DNA of 64,000 nucleotides from Halococcus salsus (GTDB taxonomy: Archaea > Halobacteriota > Halobacteria > Halobacteriales > Halococcaceae), in NCBI RefSeq assembly GCF_009900715.1, contig NZ_JAAAJC010000001.1, positions 609,216 to 673,215 of the forward strand, written 5' to 3'. The notes beneath the pieces were generated by a model. That model was not told the origin of the DNA and ran no database searches. It worked only from the letters and a program-made list of their open reading frames with translations. The position numbers and the translations under genes are program-made. Numbering within the stretch: the stretch's first letter is position 1; every line of letters starts with the position of its first letter. This document shows positions 1 to 8,878 of the stretch, piece after piece.

Positions 1-231
1 TTCGTCGACGAGCGAGACCAGGACGCGGGCCAGCGGGTACGAGAGGAGTTCGGTGCGGACGTCGCGATGGGGCTCGCCGATGTCGCCCTCGGTGAGCGCG
101 CGCTCGACGCGCTCGGTCGCGCGCGCGACCACCCGCTCCTCGTCGGCGAGCGCACGGAGGTCGGGGTCGAGCTCCGCGACGGCCTCGCGTGCTCCGTCGA
201 GGAACGGGTAGGTGGCGTGGCGGCGCTCCAT
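1..231 (-). CDS. priL: DNA primase large subunit PriL, N-terminal part (runs off left edge)
   Basis: The 77 codons visible begin MERRHATYPFLDGARE and run to LSYPLARVLVSLVDE, which matches the start of haloarchaeal PriL, the regulatory subunit of the archaeal/eukaryotic-type primase that partners PriS to make RNA primers at replication forks. The C-terminal Fe-S cluster domain lies outside the window, so its four cysteines cannot be checked. An AT-rich TTATTC element sits about 30 bases upstream of the ATG on the minus strand, which suits a near-leaderless transcript. It diverges from asd. Confidence 0.85.
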   Translation of the reverse strand, partial: MERRHATYPFLDGAREAVAELDPDLRALADEERVVARATERVERALTEGDIGEPHRDVRTELLSYPLARVLVSLVDE

Positions 232-261
232 TCGCGGGTCGTACTCCAGCGAGGCGAATAA

Positions 262-270
262 GTGCGATGG
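262..270 (-). promoter_or_regulatory. Probable TATA box for priL
   Basis: On the minus strand the sequence reads CACTTATTC here, centred about 33 bases before the priL ATG. This is the spacing expected for an archaeal TATA element serving a leaderless or nearly leaderless mRNA. It is a sequence match only. Confidence 0.35.
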
Positions 271-320
271 TCGGACGAGACCGGAAGACACAGGTAGCGA
301 ATGGGAATACCCGCTATCGA

Positions 321-923
321 ATGCGGATCGCATCCCACGCGTGGCGCTACGCCACGCCGGCGCTCGTCCTCGCGCCGGTCGCGTGGCCCCTCTCGCCCCT
401 CGCGGCGCTGGCGGCACTGGCGGCCGGCGCGCTCGCGCTCGTCTTCCACCGCGACCCCGAGCGCGTGGTCCCTGACTCCGGGGTCGTCGCCCCTGCCGAC
501 GGCCGCGTCTCGGTGGTTCGACGCGAGGGCGACCGCCTGCGCGTCGGGGTCTACATGAACGTGCTGGACGTCCACGTCAACCGCGCGCCGCTCGCGGGTC
601 GCGTCGAGTCGGTGACCCACTCGCCGGGCGCGAACCGGCCGGCGTTCTCGAAGGACTCGGACCGAAACGAGAAGGTGCGGATCGACTGCGGGGCGTTCAC
701 GGTGGTGCAGATCGCGGGCGCGTTCGCCCGCCGGATCCACCCCGACGTGGCGGCGGGCGACGAGATCGCTCGGGGCCAGCGGATCGGGCACATCAGTTTC
801 GGGAGCCGCGTCGACGTGATCCTGCCTCCACACGTCGAGGTCGAGGACCTCGCGGTCGAGAAGGGCGAGACGGTGCGTGCCGGTGAAACGGTGTTCGTCG
901 AAGACGGAGCTCTCGACCCCTGA
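321..923 (+). CDS. asd: Archaetidylserine/phosphatidylserine decarboxylase family protein
   Basis: The 200-residue product has two hydrophobic stretches near residues 11-42, then FHRDPER, APADGR (Asp60), MNVLDVHVNRAP (His85) and FGSRVD. The Gly161-Ser162 pair is the expected self-cleavage site that makes the pyruvoyl cofactor, and Asp60/His85/Ser162 form the usual triad. In archaea this family decarboxylates archaetidylserine to archaetidylethanolamine at the membrane. The ATG at 321 was chosen because upstream codons in the same frame are not conserved in character and this start leads directly into the first membrane segment. Archaetidylserine as substrate is inferred from the archaeal context. 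Confidence 0.9.
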   Translation: MRIASHAWRYATPALVLAPVAWPLSPLAALAALAAGALALVFHRDPERVVPDSGVVAPADGRVSVVRREGDRLRVGVYMNVLDVHVNRAPLAGRVESVTHSPGANRPAFSKDSDRNEKVRIDCGAFTVVQIAGAFARRIHPDVAAGDEIARGQRIGHISFGSRVDVILPPHVEVEDLAVEKGETVRAGETVFVEDGALDP

Positions 924-945
924 CGGCTGACTATTCGCTTCCGAC

Positions 946-2355
946 TCAGGGGGTCGGTTCGACGGTCGGGCCACTCCCGAGGAGGTTCTCGGGGTCGTAC
1001 TCCGCCGCCATCGACGCGAGGCGGTCGTAGTTGTCGCCGTAGATCATCCGGGCGCGTTCGCCCTCCGCGACGAAGCCGGGGAAGCCGGCGTAGAAGCCCT
1101 CGATGGTTGCCGAACTCGCCCAGAGGTGGTCCCAGATCTCGCGGGCCCACGACTCGCACGCCTCGTCGTTCTCGGGGTCGTCCCAGCCCCCTTCGACGCT
1201 CAGGAGGAACTCGGCGTTCCGGTGGGGGTAGGCGGTCGCGTCGGGGGCGACCTCGCTGACCGCCCCGCCGAGGTGCCAGATCCCGAGTTCGCACTCGTTC
1301 GTGGGTGCCGCGAGCAGCGCGTCGACCATGGCGTCGAGGTCGTCGTCGGCGAGTTCCGTGGCGTACGCCGAGTGCCACGAGTAGCGTCGCGCGTCCGGGA
1401 ACAGCAGGCGTGCGACCTCGTGGACGCCCGCGAGCGGCTGTGGGCCGCTCATGTCCATCAGCGGCTCGCCGAAGTCCTGGAAGGACGCCATGACCTGCTC
1501 GCCCTCCTCGACCGGGCCGGCGTAGACGCCATAGACCATCACCACGGGCGCGCCGATGGCCTCCGGCGGCACCATCGGGATCGGCGGGATCCGCATCAGC
1601 ACGACCAGCGTGGTCAGTTCGGCGGGTGCCTCGGCGGCGTGGGTCCGGTAGGCCCGGAGGACGTCGCCCGCGCGCTCGATCGGGAAGATGAGCTGAGCGA
1701 TCGCCACTTCGGGACCGACCTCGTGGAGCTCGAGTTCGAAGCTCGTGACAACGCCCACGGTCGCGCCGCCACCGCGGACCGCCCAGAACAGGTCGGGGTT
1801 CTCGTCCGCGCTCGCGGTCAGTACCGCTCCATCGGTGGTCACGAGTTCGACCGACCGGAGGTTGTCGATCCCGAGGCCGAACTTCCGGCGAAGCCAGCCG
1901 ATACCGCCCGCGAGCGTCGAACCCGCGATACCGGTCTGCGCCGCCGACCCGACGACCGGCGAGAGGCCGTGCTCCTGGGCGGGGCCGAGTACGTCGGCGA
2001 CGCGCGCGCCGGGACCGACCCGCGCGGTACGGCGCTCCGGGTCGATCGTGACGTCGGTCATCCCGCTCATGTCGACCACGAGCCCGTCGTCGACGAGCGC
2101 CGACCCGGTGACGTGGTGGCCGCCGCCGAGCACCGACAGCGGGAGGTCGTGGTCACGGGCGGCCGCTATCGCCGTCGCCACATCGTCGGTCGAGGTGACA
2201 CGAACGAAGACAGCGGGATGGCGGTCGACCGCCCCGTTCCAGAGTTGACGGGCCTTCTCGTAGCCCGCGTCGTCGGCCGTGATGACGTCGCCCGAGACGG
2301 CCGCTCGGAGGTCGGTTACGATCGATTCGTCGAGGATAGTCGCTGTCGTGCTCAT
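946..2355 (-). CDS. FAD-linked oxidase (berberine-bridge-like, PCMH + BBE domains)
   Basis: 469 residues, normal for BBE-like flavoproteins. The FAD-binding PCMH domain covers about residues 45-220 and includes LSVLGGGHHVTG; His80 or His81 is the likely covalent FAD attachment point. The second cysteine used by bicovalent plant-type enzymes is not evident in the following GGIGWLRRKFG loop. The C-terminal BBE motif is YDPENLLG. Such enzymes oxidise alcohols, sugars or amines with O2. No signal peptide is visible, so it is probably cytoplasmic. It stands alone, and the physiological substrate cannot be read from the sequence. Confidence 0.85.
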   Translation of the reverse strand: MSTTATILDESIVTDLRAAVSGDVITADDAGYEKARQLWNGAVDRHPAVFVRVTSTDDVATAIAAARDHDLPLSVLGGGHHVTGSALVDDGLVVDMSGMTDVTIDPERRTARVGPGARVADVLGPAQEHGLSPVVGSAAQTGIAGSTLAGGIGWLRRKFGLGIDNLRSVELVTTDGAVLTASADENPDLFWAVRGGGATVGVVTSFELELHEVGPEVAIAQLIFPIERAGDVLRAYRTHAAEAPAELTTLVVLMRIPPIPMVPPEAIGAPVVMVYGVYAGPVEEGEQVMASFQDFGEPLMDMSGPQPLAGVHEVARLLFPDARRYSWHSAYATELADDDLDAMVDALLAAPTNECELGIWHLGGAVSEVAPDATAYPHRNAEFLLSVEGGWDDPENDEACESWAREIWDHLWASSATIEGFYAGFPGFVAEGERARMIYGDNYDRLASMAAEYDPENLLGSGPTVEPTP

Positions 2356-2465
2356 TGTCGTTCACCCCATTCGAGGTCACAACCCTAGTGGTCACGAACG
2401 AGCATAAAGATGTAGCTCAGAAGATACTTCTTCTACGACTAATCGGTTCGTAGCGAAAACGGGCG

Positions 2466-3134
2466 TTACTCGGGGCTCCGGCCGAACGTGTCGAGCCGGG
2501 CGGCGAGCGCCTGGGCGACCCCGGAGAGCCGCGCGCCGCCCCAGACCGCGACCACCGCCGCGCCGACGGTGTCGAAGACGAGGTCGAGCATGGTGTCCTC
2601 GAGGCCGTACTGGGTGAGGATGCTCCCCGAGCCGAACGCTCCCGAGAGCCCACTGACGGCGAACTCGATCACCTCCCAGAGCACGCCGAAGGCGAGCACG
2701 AACAGGAAGATGAAGACCACCATGAATCCCTGCGGGAAGTGAACGTCGTCGCTGTGGACGTCGAGCGCCCGCACGGTGGCGTAGCCCGCCGCGGCGACCA
2801 CCGACGCCGAGAGCGCGTGGGTGAGGTGGTCGTACCACCAGAAGGACTGATAGGGCGAGAGCGCGGTCCCCGGCAACCCCACCGAGCCGAAGGCGTGGAG
2901 GAACACCGCGCTCGTTATCCAGAGCGTGAGCCCCGCGTCCATCGGCAGCCCGAGGTCCCGCTGGAGGAGGCTGGGAAGCCGCGTCACCCCGATCGCGAGG
3001 AGGGTGTTGACGATCACCTTCGTGTTGCCTTCGAGGAGCCCCACCAGAAACATCCCGGCCAGACCGACCTCCATCGCGCGGGTGACCTGGCGCTGACGGC
3101 GTGTCGAGACCCCGAAGCGGTCACGAAGCCTCAT
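2466..3134 (-). CDS. Multi-pass membrane protein, DUF2238/YjdF-like
   Basis: 222 residues with about six hydrophobic segments. Polar landmarks inside the membrane region, WWYDHLTHALSA and GVLWEVIEFAV, match the DUF2238 (YjdF) pattern of conserved Asp/His and Glu residues. The function of that family is unknown. The start at MRLRDRF overlaps the stop of the upstream membrane-protein gene by 4 bases, so the two are probably translated as a coupled pair. The charged conserved residues hint at a catalytic or ion-handling role, but that is inference. Confidence 0.65.
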   Translation of the reverse strand: MRLRDRFGVSTRRQRQVTRAMEVGLAGMFLVGLLEGNTKVIVNTLLAIGVTRLPSLLQRDLGLPMDAGLTLWITSAVFLHAFGSVGLPGTALSPYQSFWWYDHLTHALSASVVAAAGYATVRALDVHSDDVHFPQGFMVVFIFLFVLAFGVLWEVIEFAVSGLSGAFGSGSILTQYGLEDTMLDLVFDTVGAAVVAVWGGARLSGVAQALAARLDTFGRSPE

Positions 3135-3718
3135 CGTTTCGCCCCCGGAAACCGACTCGTGTGGACCCGCCGGCGGACGTACCCCTCGAAGACTATCCCG
3201 GCCCCGACGCCCGCGATGGTCGAGGCCACGAACTCCCACATCAACGCGGTTTCGGTCGTGAGAAAGCCCGTGCCCAAGTAGAGGTCGGCGAGCCAGCGAG
3301 TGAGCGCCCACACGCCCGCGGTCGCCATCGTGGTGAGGACGACGAACACCACCGCGAAGCGGTAGCTCATCTCGATCGCGGTGAACAGGTGGAGTTCGAC
3401 CGCGATGATCAGCGCGAGCGCCGCGACCGAGACGTAGGTCGCGACGTTGCCGACGATCCCGGGGACGACCGCCCACGCGAGCGTCGGGAAGGCGGCGACG
3501 GCCAGGATCTCCCACGGTACCATCGCCCGACGGTTCCGAAAGGAGATGGGCGGGAGCACCGCGACCGCGACGATGCCCGCCGCGAACACCGCGCCGAGCA
3601 CCTTCCCGCGGACCGTCGCTCCCGCTGCAACCGCGACGACGGCGACCACCACCGCCCACGCGAGCCACGCGTTCGCTCGTTCGCTCTCGATGACCCGACC
3701 GAGGTCCGCCCGCGACAT
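3131..3718 (-). CDS. Conserved membrane protein, partner of the DUF2238-like gene
   Basis: 195 residues, about five hydrophobic helices (near residues 17-35, 38-55, 63-85, 87-105 and 120-140) and a final helix near 160-180. I do not recognise a named family. It precedes the DUF2238-like gene with a 4-base ATGA overlap, which implies joint expression and possibly a complex. Little else can be said from the sequence. Confidence 0.6.
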   Translation of the reverse strand: MSRADLGRVIESERANAWLAWAVVVAVVAVAAGATVRGKVLGAVFAAGIVAVAVLPPISFRNRRAMVPWEILAVAAFPTLAWAVVPGIVGNVATYVSVAALALIIAVELHLFTAIEMSYRFAVVFVVLTTMATAGVWALTRWLADLYLGTGFLTTETALMWEFVASTIAGVGAGIVFEGYVRRRVHTSRFPGAKR

Positions 3719-3759
3719 GGTCGGGGTTCATCGCCCGGGGATAAAGCGTCTCCCATCGG

Positions 3760-4743
3760 TCACGTCACGAGGTAGCCGACGGCGTAGGCGATCGAGGCCA
3801 GCGTCACCGCCGCCAGCCCGGTCACGACGGCGGCGAGCCGCCCGTCGTCGTTCCGACCGAGCCTCGTCGGCTCCCGGTTCGAGATCGCGGGCAGGCGGCT
3901 CGCGAGCGGTGCGGGGCCGACGACGCCGACTGCGAGCACGCTGAACACGAACGTGTGAGCGGAGTCGATCGTCGGGGCGGGAACGGCGAGCACCGCGGCG
4001 GCGTACGCGAAGCCGAGCGCCGCCCGGCCGTGGACGGCCCGCCGCACCGAGCGCCGCGTGAGCCAGCAGTAGACCGAGACCGCGAGCCAGAGCGTTGCGA
4101 CTTCGACCCAGAACGCGCCCAGCAGATTCAGGGTCGGGTCGGCGGTGAACCCGACCCGGTGGGCCACGAGCGTGACGTCGAACGGGTAGAGCATCGCCGG
4201 CGGCTCGCCGGTGAGGAGGTCACCGAAGGGGTGGCTGAGGAGCCCGACGAGCGCGGCGACGGTCAGCGCCCGCGGCGCGAGCCCGCCGTAGCGCATCGTG
4301 GCCTCGGTGACCACGAGCCCTGCGAGCGCGAACACACCCATCACGAACCCGCCGAGCGCCCCGCTCACCAGGGTCGCCACCGCGACCAGCCCGGCGAGAA
4401 CGGTCACGGAGACGGCGTGCTCGCTGCGTGCTCGGTCGGCCGACAACCCGCCCGCGCGGCTCCAGCACCAGACCGCGAACGCCGCCACGCATCCCACGAC
4501 CAGCGAGTGGGTGACGGCGCGGTGGACGAGCGTGCTCGCCGACCAGAAGCCCTCGGCCGCTCCCATCAGCCCGCCCGAACTCCCGAGGATCCCTACCGGT
4601 GCGTAGAGGATGTCGACGTCGGGTACCGTGGCGAACACACCGGCCGCCGCACCGAGGGCGAGCGCCCGGTCTCGTGAACAGCCGAACAGCCGCGCGCCGC
4701 CCGCGACGAGGGCGAACGCGAGGGCCGCGTGACCGACGAACAT
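3760..4743 (-). CDS. YdjM-type (DUF457) membrane-bound metal-dependent hydrolase
   Basis: 327 residues. The N-terminus MFVGHAALAF and the motifs VPDVDILY, HRAVTHSLVV and LSHPFGDLLTGE are the His/Asp signature of the YdjM/LexA-regulated inner-membrane hydrolase family. About seven hydrophobic segments span the rest. In bacteria the family is membrane-bound and metal-dependent with an unclear substrate; lipid phosphate esters are one suggestion. It is transcribed in the same direction as the membrane-protein pair, 41 bases upstream of it, so a three-gene transcript is possible. Confidence 0.8.
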   Translation of the reverse strand: MFVGHAALAFALVAGGARLFGCSRDRALALGAAAGVFATVPDVDILYAPVGILGSSGGLMGAAEGFWSASTLVHRAVTHSLVVGCVAAFAVWCWSRAGGLSADRARSEHAVSVTVLAGLVAVATLVSGALGGFVMGVFALAGLVVTEATMRYGGLAPRALTVAALVGLLSHPFGDLLTGEPPAMLYPFDVTLVAHRVGFTADPTLNLLGAFWVEVATLWLAVSVYCWLTRRSVRRAVHGRAALGFAYAAAVLAVPAPTIDSAHTFVFSVLAVGVVGPAPLASRLPAISNREPTRLGRNDDGRLAAVVTGLAAVTLASIAYAVGYLVT

Positions 4744-4852
4744 AGTTCTCCGGACGGGGTTCGGGGAGATAAATCACGCGTGCGATACGTTCGACCGGCT
4801 CACGCGTGAGCCGAGGCTCTCGACGAACCGGATCGTGGGCGGGCGACCCTCG

Positions 4853-5173
4853 TCAGGCGGCGAGGCTCGGGCCGAACGAGGGGTGGAGTACCTCGTAGTC
4901 CCCACCGTTGTCGACCCCGATCACCGCCCAGTCGTAGTCGGGGGTCGCATCGAGGAGGCGTTCACGGAGGGCGGCGGCGCTCTCCTTCCACGCGACGAAA
5001 CACCGGAGGTTGCCGGAGTCCGGTAGCGCCGTCGAGTCGTCGGCGGCGGTCACGTGGACGACGCGCCACTTGCGTTCGGCCCGTAGGCCGTCGTCGTCCT
5101 CCGAGACGGTGTAGCCGAGGTCGGCGAAGATCGATCTGGCCTCCTCGGACGGGGTCGTGGTAACAGTCCCCAT
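4853..5173 (-). CDS. Conserved small haloarchaeal protein, function unknown
   Basis: 106 residues with alternating hydrophobic and charged residues and no membrane segment. It opens with a helix (SEEARSIFADLGY), followed by beta-type segments (WRVVHVTA, LRCFVAWKES, YDWAVIGV) and a C-terminal VLHPSFGPSL. I recognise this as a protein type widespread in haloarchaea (possibly the DUF7116 group), without known function. It is a single gene. Confidence 0.65.
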   Translation of the reverse strand: MGTVTTTPSEEARSIFADLGYTVSEDDDGLRAERKWRVVHVTAADDSTALPDSGNLRCFVAWKESAAALRERLLDATPDYDWAVIGVDNGGDYEVLHPSFGPSLAA

Positions 5174-5231
5174 GAGCCAGCACTACGATAGCGGTCGTGA
5201 TAAGTGTTCGCGTGGGGTGGGATTTGGGCGG

Positions 5232-5471
5232 TCACTCGTGGGCGGCGTCCCACTCGTCGGGTTTCTTGATGTTGGCACAGCCGTTGCACTTGATCCGCCC
5301 CATCGCGTCCATCGCGTTGTCGAAACTGGCGCAGTTGCTACAGAAGTAGCCCCACCGGCTCTCGCCGGCTTCGTCGGCGTACGCGGCGAAGAACGGTCCC
5401 TTCGACCCCCGCTCGGCCTCCGTGCGGTCGACGTAGAGGGTCCGCCCGCCGGCGGTCGTCGTCGCGTCCAT
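5232..5471 (-). CDS. DUF5816-like small zinc-ribbon protein
   Basis: 79 residues. Two CxxC pairs, WGYFCSNCASF and IKCNGCANI, flank a conserved DNAMDAMGR stretch and form a likely zinc ribbon. The C-terminus KKPDEWDAAHE is typical of the haloarchaeal DUF5816 group. The ATG at 5471 was chosen because the sequence downstream (MDATTTAGGRTLYVDR) matches the usual start of this group. Role unknown. Confidence 0.75.
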   Translation of the reverse strand: MDATTTAGGRTLYVDRTEAERGSKGPFFAAYADEAGESRWGYFCSNCASFDNAMDAMGRIKCNGCANIKKPDEWDAAHE

Positions 5472-5565
5472 GTCCCGATCCGGGCCCCGACGTTCAAGTG
5501 ACTGCTGGGTTCGCTCGTTCGCGGGATAGAAAGATTGAGGCCACCAGCCCCACTGGGTTCGGGGA

Positions 5566-5973
5566 ATGAGTCTGGTCGTCGTGCCGGTTCGGTATCCGTT
5601 GAGCGAACACTCCCGCCGAACGCTCCGGACCGCGATCGACGTCGCCGAGGAGCGCGACGCCAACCTCAGCGTGCTCCACATCGACCTCTATCAGGCGAGC
5701 CAACGGGTCACCCAGGCCGAGCTGAAGCGCGCGGTCGAACGCGAGTTCGGTCGGCTCCCGAACGCACGCTACGCGGTTCGGACGGGGTTCCTCGTCGAGG
5801 AGACCATCCTCGACGAAGTCGCCACCGAAGGGGCCGACGTCGTGGTGATCGGCCGAAAGCAGACCAGCCGGTGGCGGCGGATGATACGGCGGGTCACCGA
5901 CGAACCCGACGTCGCTCGATTCCTCCGGAACCAGCTCGACTGCGACGTCGTCACCGCCCCGCGAAAGGAGTGA
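5566..5973 (+). CDS. UspA-family universal stress protein
   Basis: 135 residues: one Usp domain with the usual opening LVVVPVRYPLSEHSRR, the helix TAIDVAEERDANLSVLHID and the motif GADVVVIGRKQTSR before the C-terminal strand CDVVTAPRKE. The classic ATP-binding G2xG9xGS/T motif is altered (GRKQTSRWRR, no G-S/T pair), so nucleotide binding is uncertain. It is a free-standing cytoplasmic protein. Confidence 0.85.
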   Translation: MSLVVVPVRYPLSEHSRRTLRTAIDVAEERDANLSVLHIDLYQASQRVTQAELKRAVEREFGRLPNARYAVRTGFLVEETILDEVATEGADVVVIGRKQTSRWRRMIRRVTDEPDVARFLRNQLDCDVVTAPRKE

Positions 5974-6003
5974 TCGGTCGTGGACGCATCGGCCGTGGAC
6001 GAG

Positions 6004-7056
6004 CTACTGTAGCCCGCCGGGACCACCGGGGTCGCCAGGGCTACGTCCCCCATCGCGGAACCGCGGCTCGTCGTCCTCGTCGAACACCACGTGGGTGTGC
6101 GGGTAGGGGAACTCCACGCCCGCCCCGCCGAACGCCTCCCAGACGTTCTCCTGCACCCCCGAGCGCACTGTCAGGAGTTTGTACGGCTCCTTCACCCAGT
6201 AGCGGAGGGTCAACAACACGCCGTTGTCGGCGAACTCGTTGATGTAGCACGTCGGCGCGGCGGGATAGCGTGCGCTCCCGATCCGGATGTCCGGGCCGCC
6301 GCGGATCACGCTGTCGACGTCGCGGGCCGAGCGCTCGATCAGGTCGCGCGCCACGTCGAGGTCGCCCTCGTAGGTCACGAGGATGTCGAGCGAGAGCCTG
6401 GTCCGTGGGTCCTCGGCCGAGTAGTTGATCACGTCGCGCTCGCGGATCGTGCCGTTCGGGATCACGAGGAAGGTGTTGTCGAGCGTGAAGATCTTGGTGT
6501 ACTGGAAGGTGATGTCCTCGACGAACCCCCTCGTCCCCCCGTCGGTGTCGACGATCTCGATCATGTCGCCGATCTCGTAGGACTGGTCGGTGAGGACGAA
6601 CAGCCCGCTGACGAACCCACCGAGGATCGGCGAGATCACGACCGCGACCGCGGCCGTGAGCACCGTCACCGAGAGGAAGATGTTGTCGAGCCCCACGCCG
6701 AGGAAGCCCGCCGCGATCAGGAGCGCGAAGAACATCACGACGGCGCGTATCGTCCGTAGGACCGCTCGACTCACGCTCGGTCGACGGAACCGACGGGCGA
6801 CACGGCGACCGAGGAGTTCGACGAGCCGCTTCGAGCCGTACCACGCGAGGACGAGCACGACGACCGCGAGCACCAACTGGATAGTCCACGGGGGAACCCA
6901 GCCCGGCAGCAACTCCTGGACGAAGTCGACGGTCTGCTCGGAACCCTGCTGGAGGCTGCTCGAGTTGTTCTCCTCGGTGGCGTTCGTGACCGCCGTCGGG
7001 AGGCCCGTCTGCAGCACCGCTGACAGTACCCAGCTCATCACGACTCCCGCCTCCAT
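6004..7056 (-). CDS. MscS-type small-conductance mechanosensitive channel
   Basis: About 350 residues from MEAGVVMSWVL; the frame is open further upstream, but that part is low-complexity repeat sequence. After a Ser/Asn/Glu-rich extracellular stretch come three membrane helices. The pore-like helix near VLTAAVAVVISPILGGFVSGLFV is followed by the beta domain: YEIGDMIEI, GFVEDITFQYTKI, LDNTFLVIPNGTI, all MscS hallmarks. The C-terminal alpha/beta domain ends with a Gly-Pro-rich tail. It would release solutes on hypo-osmotic shock, an obvious need for a halophile. Confidence 0.92.
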   Translation of the reverse strand: MEAGVVMSWVLSAVLQTGLPTAVTNATEENNSSSLQQGSEQTVDFVQELLPGWVPPWTIQLVLAVVVLVLAWYGSKRLVELLGRRVARRFRRPSVSRAVLRTIRAVVMFFALLIAAGFLGVGLDNIFLSVTVLTAAVAVVISPILGGFVSGLFVLTDQSYEIGDMIEIVDTDGGTRGFVEDITFQYTKIFTLDNTFLVIPNGTIRERDVINYSAEDPRTRLSLDILVTYEGDLDVARDLIERSARDVDSVIRGGPDIRIGSARYPAAPTCYINEFADNGVLLTLRYWVKEPYKLLTVRSGVQENVWEAFGGAGVEFPYPHTHVVFDEDDEPRFRDGGRSPGDPGGPGGLQ

Positions 7057-7097
7057 ACCCTCGGCAACCTGTCGTAGCGAAAAAAGGTTGCGAACCC

Positions 7098-7400
7098 ACC
7101 TTTCGGGCCCCACCTTTTGCTGCGCTCGCCTTCGGCTCGCTGGCAAAATGTGGATCAAAAGCGCTGCGCGCTCCCGTTGGTCGCCCTCGCGCCCGCTCAC
7201 TCACTTCGTTCGTTCGCGGTAGGACCACTGACACCTCCGCAACCGCACGGCACCGCAGAAGCCCTCGCACTCCCTTCGGTCGTGCTCGCCCTTCATCCTC
7301 CAGGCCCGCACCGCTCCCGCAACGGCACCGTGCCATCGCACCGCGGCCCGTTCGCTTCGCGCCAAGAACCATCTATCACTGCCCACCGTGACGAGTGCTG
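7098..7400 (+). repeat. Composite dispersed intergenic element (copy A)
   Basis: This gap between mscS and an MFS gene (7057-7470) has no credible gene. It contains, in order, an inverted repeat CCACcTTTTGC...GCAAAAtGTGG (7110-7153), GATCAAAAG, GGTCGCCCTCGC, CCGCTCACTC, CGTTCGCGGTAGGACCACT, CCGCAACCGCA, GCACCGCAGAAGCCCTCGC and GCTCGCCCTTCATCC. The same blocks in the same order, inverted, fill the gap at about 32.33-32.70 kb, and the first half recurs at 21.47-21.59 kb. Confidence 0.7.
7110..7153 (+). repeat. Inverted repeat (hairpin) at the head of intergenic element A
   Basis: CCAC-N-TTTTGC is matched by GCAAAA-N-GTGG, 23 bases further on, around a GC-rich loop. It could act as a transcription terminator for minus-strand readthrough or as a structured RNA. 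It lies in the 5' region of mscS rather than downstream of it. Confidence 0.5.
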
Positions 7401-7470
7401 ACGTGCTACGCTCCGGCAAAACGGTCGCGGAAAGTCGGGTTTTTGCGTCTCCAACGGCGACCGAGAGCCA

Positions 7471-8763
7471 GTGACAGAAACGGGAGGAGGATCCCTGAAA
7501 CTCTTCAAAAACAGGGAATTCGTTGCATTGGCAAGCACCGCGTTCGCGCGGAGCCAGGCCTACTCCACCATCCTGATCGCGCTCGCGCTCTATGCGGACC
7601 TCTTCCAGACCTCGGGCACCGTCGAGGGGCTGTTCGGGACGGCGTTCGCGCTGATCCAGCTCATCGTCGTCCTCCCGCTCGGGCGGCTGGTCGACACCCA
7701 CAACGCCAAACACTTCCTGCTGGCCGGGCTCGGGGTCAACGTCCTCGCGTTCGTCGGGTTCGCGCTCGTCGGCAACGCGACCGACGTGATCCTCGTCCGG
7801 ATCCTCCAGGGAGCGGGTGCGAGCCTCCTCTGGATCACCGGCTCGGCGGTGGTCGGCGAACTCAGCCCCGACGCCGAGCGCGGCCGGTGGCTCGGGACCT
7901 ACAACCAGGTCGCGGCGTTCTCGAGCCTCGCGGGCGACGTCGTCGGTGGCTTGCTCCTGTTCACCTACGGCTTCACGCTCACCTACGCGGTGCTCTCGGT
8001 GGTCACGATCCTCGCGACCCTCACCGTCTTCGCCTACCTCCGGGACAATCCCGGTGGGAAAACCGACCCCGAGGAAGCCACCGGGACCGAAACCCTCCGG
8101 ACCCTCCTCGACCGGACCGCGGTCCGCGCGCTCGTGGTCTTTCGCCTGGGATTCGGCTTCGGGAAGATGGCCGTCATCACTTTTCTGCCGATCTACGCCC
8201 ACACCGAGTTCGGGATGAACCCGCTGTTCGTCGCGGCGATCCTCGCCGGCGGCAAACTCACCAAGACCCTCTTTCAGGGTGTCGTCGGCGGCTACACCGA
8301 CCGCGTCGGGCACAAACACCACTTCGTCGTGGCGGGCGCGCTGGTCTACGCGGTCGGCACCGCGATGATCCCCTTCGCGGGGAGCGCGGCCAGCGTCCTC
8401 CCCGGCCTCTCGTTCGCGGTGTTCGGTGAATCGGTCCGGCTCGCGCCGGCCTTCTTCGTGCTGTTCGCCGCCTACGCCGTGATCGGCGTGGCCGACAGCC
8501 TCCGGCTCCCGGCGAGCATGGCGCTGTTCGTCGAGGAGGGCGAGCACTTCGGTGCGGTCGCCGCAAGCCTCTCGCTCCGCTCGGTCGCCTGGAAGGTCGG
8601 CGAGGTGATCGGCCCGTTCACCGTCGGCGTGCTCTGGGACGCCACCTCGGTGTTCGTCGCCTTCTTCGTCGCCGCCGGCCTCATCGTCGTCGCCACCGGC
8701 GTCTTCGTCGCGCTCTACAGCGTCGACCCGACACCCGCGCGGAGTCCAGTGCCCAGCGACTGA
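7471..8763 (+). CDS. Major facilitator superfamily transporter
   Basis: 430 residues, GTG start (no ATG offers a full first helix). Twelve hydrophobic segments are apparent. The MFS loop 2-3 motif appears as GRLVDTHNAKHFLL and a matching loop 8-9 signature as GGYTDRVGHKHHFV. SLRSVAWKVGEVIGPFTVGVLWD resembles motif C of drug:H+ antiporters. The substrate is not deducible. Its promoter must lie within or next to the repeat element upstream. Confidence 0.88.
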   Translation: MTETGGGSLKLFKNREFVALASTAFARSQAYSTILIALALYADLFQTSGTVEGLFGTAFALIQLIVVLPLGRLVDTHNAKHFLLAGLGVNVLAFVGFALVGNATDVILVRILQGAGASLLWITGSAVVGELSPDAERGRWLGTYNQVAAFSSLAGDVVGGLLLFTYGFTLTYAVLSVVTILATLTVFAYLRDNPGGKTDPEEATGTETLRTLLDRTAVRALVVFRLGFGFGKMAVITFLPIYAHTEFGMNPLFVAAILAGGKLTKTLFQGVVGGYTDRVGHKHHFVVAGALVYAVGTAMIPFAGSAASVLPGLSFAVFGESVRLAPAFFVLFAAYAVIGVADSLRLPASMALFVEEGEHFGAVAASLSLRSVAWKVGEVIGPFTVGVLWDATSVFVAFFVAAGLIVVATGVFVALYSVDPTPARSPVPSD

Positions 8764-8843
8764 GACGGTCCCCACCCGGGGCACGGCTGGTCGACGACTT
8801 ACCTACCGGCTCCCGTCGACACCGCCGTTCACGTCGATACCCG

Positions 8844-8876
8844 TACGTTTAAAACGGCTGACTGACCAAATAGTCA
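8844..8876 (+). promoter_or_regulatory. TATA box with overlapping-downstream operator-like inverted repeat
   Basis: TACGTTTAAAA (8844-8854) is a good archaeal TATA element. Immediately after it, TGACTG-ACCAAA-TAGTCA (8859-8876) is an imperfect inverted repeat with half-sites matching at 5 of 6 bases. A repressor bound here would cover the initiation region of the following transporter gene. The half-site resembles operators of TetR-type regulators of efflux pumps, but no regulator gene is adjacent. Confidence 0.5.
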
Positions 8877-8878
8877 AC

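Noticed and set aside
7200-7400. Possible small gene or tRNA in the gap before the first MFS gene
   Set aside because: The open frames are repeat-derived and no cloverleaf with a T-loop consensus can be drawn.
7201-8784. Long open frame on the minus strand under the first MFS gene
   Set aside because: It is Arg/Asp/Glu/His-rich with no hydrophobic core, the shadow pattern of a GC-rich transporter gene on the other strand.
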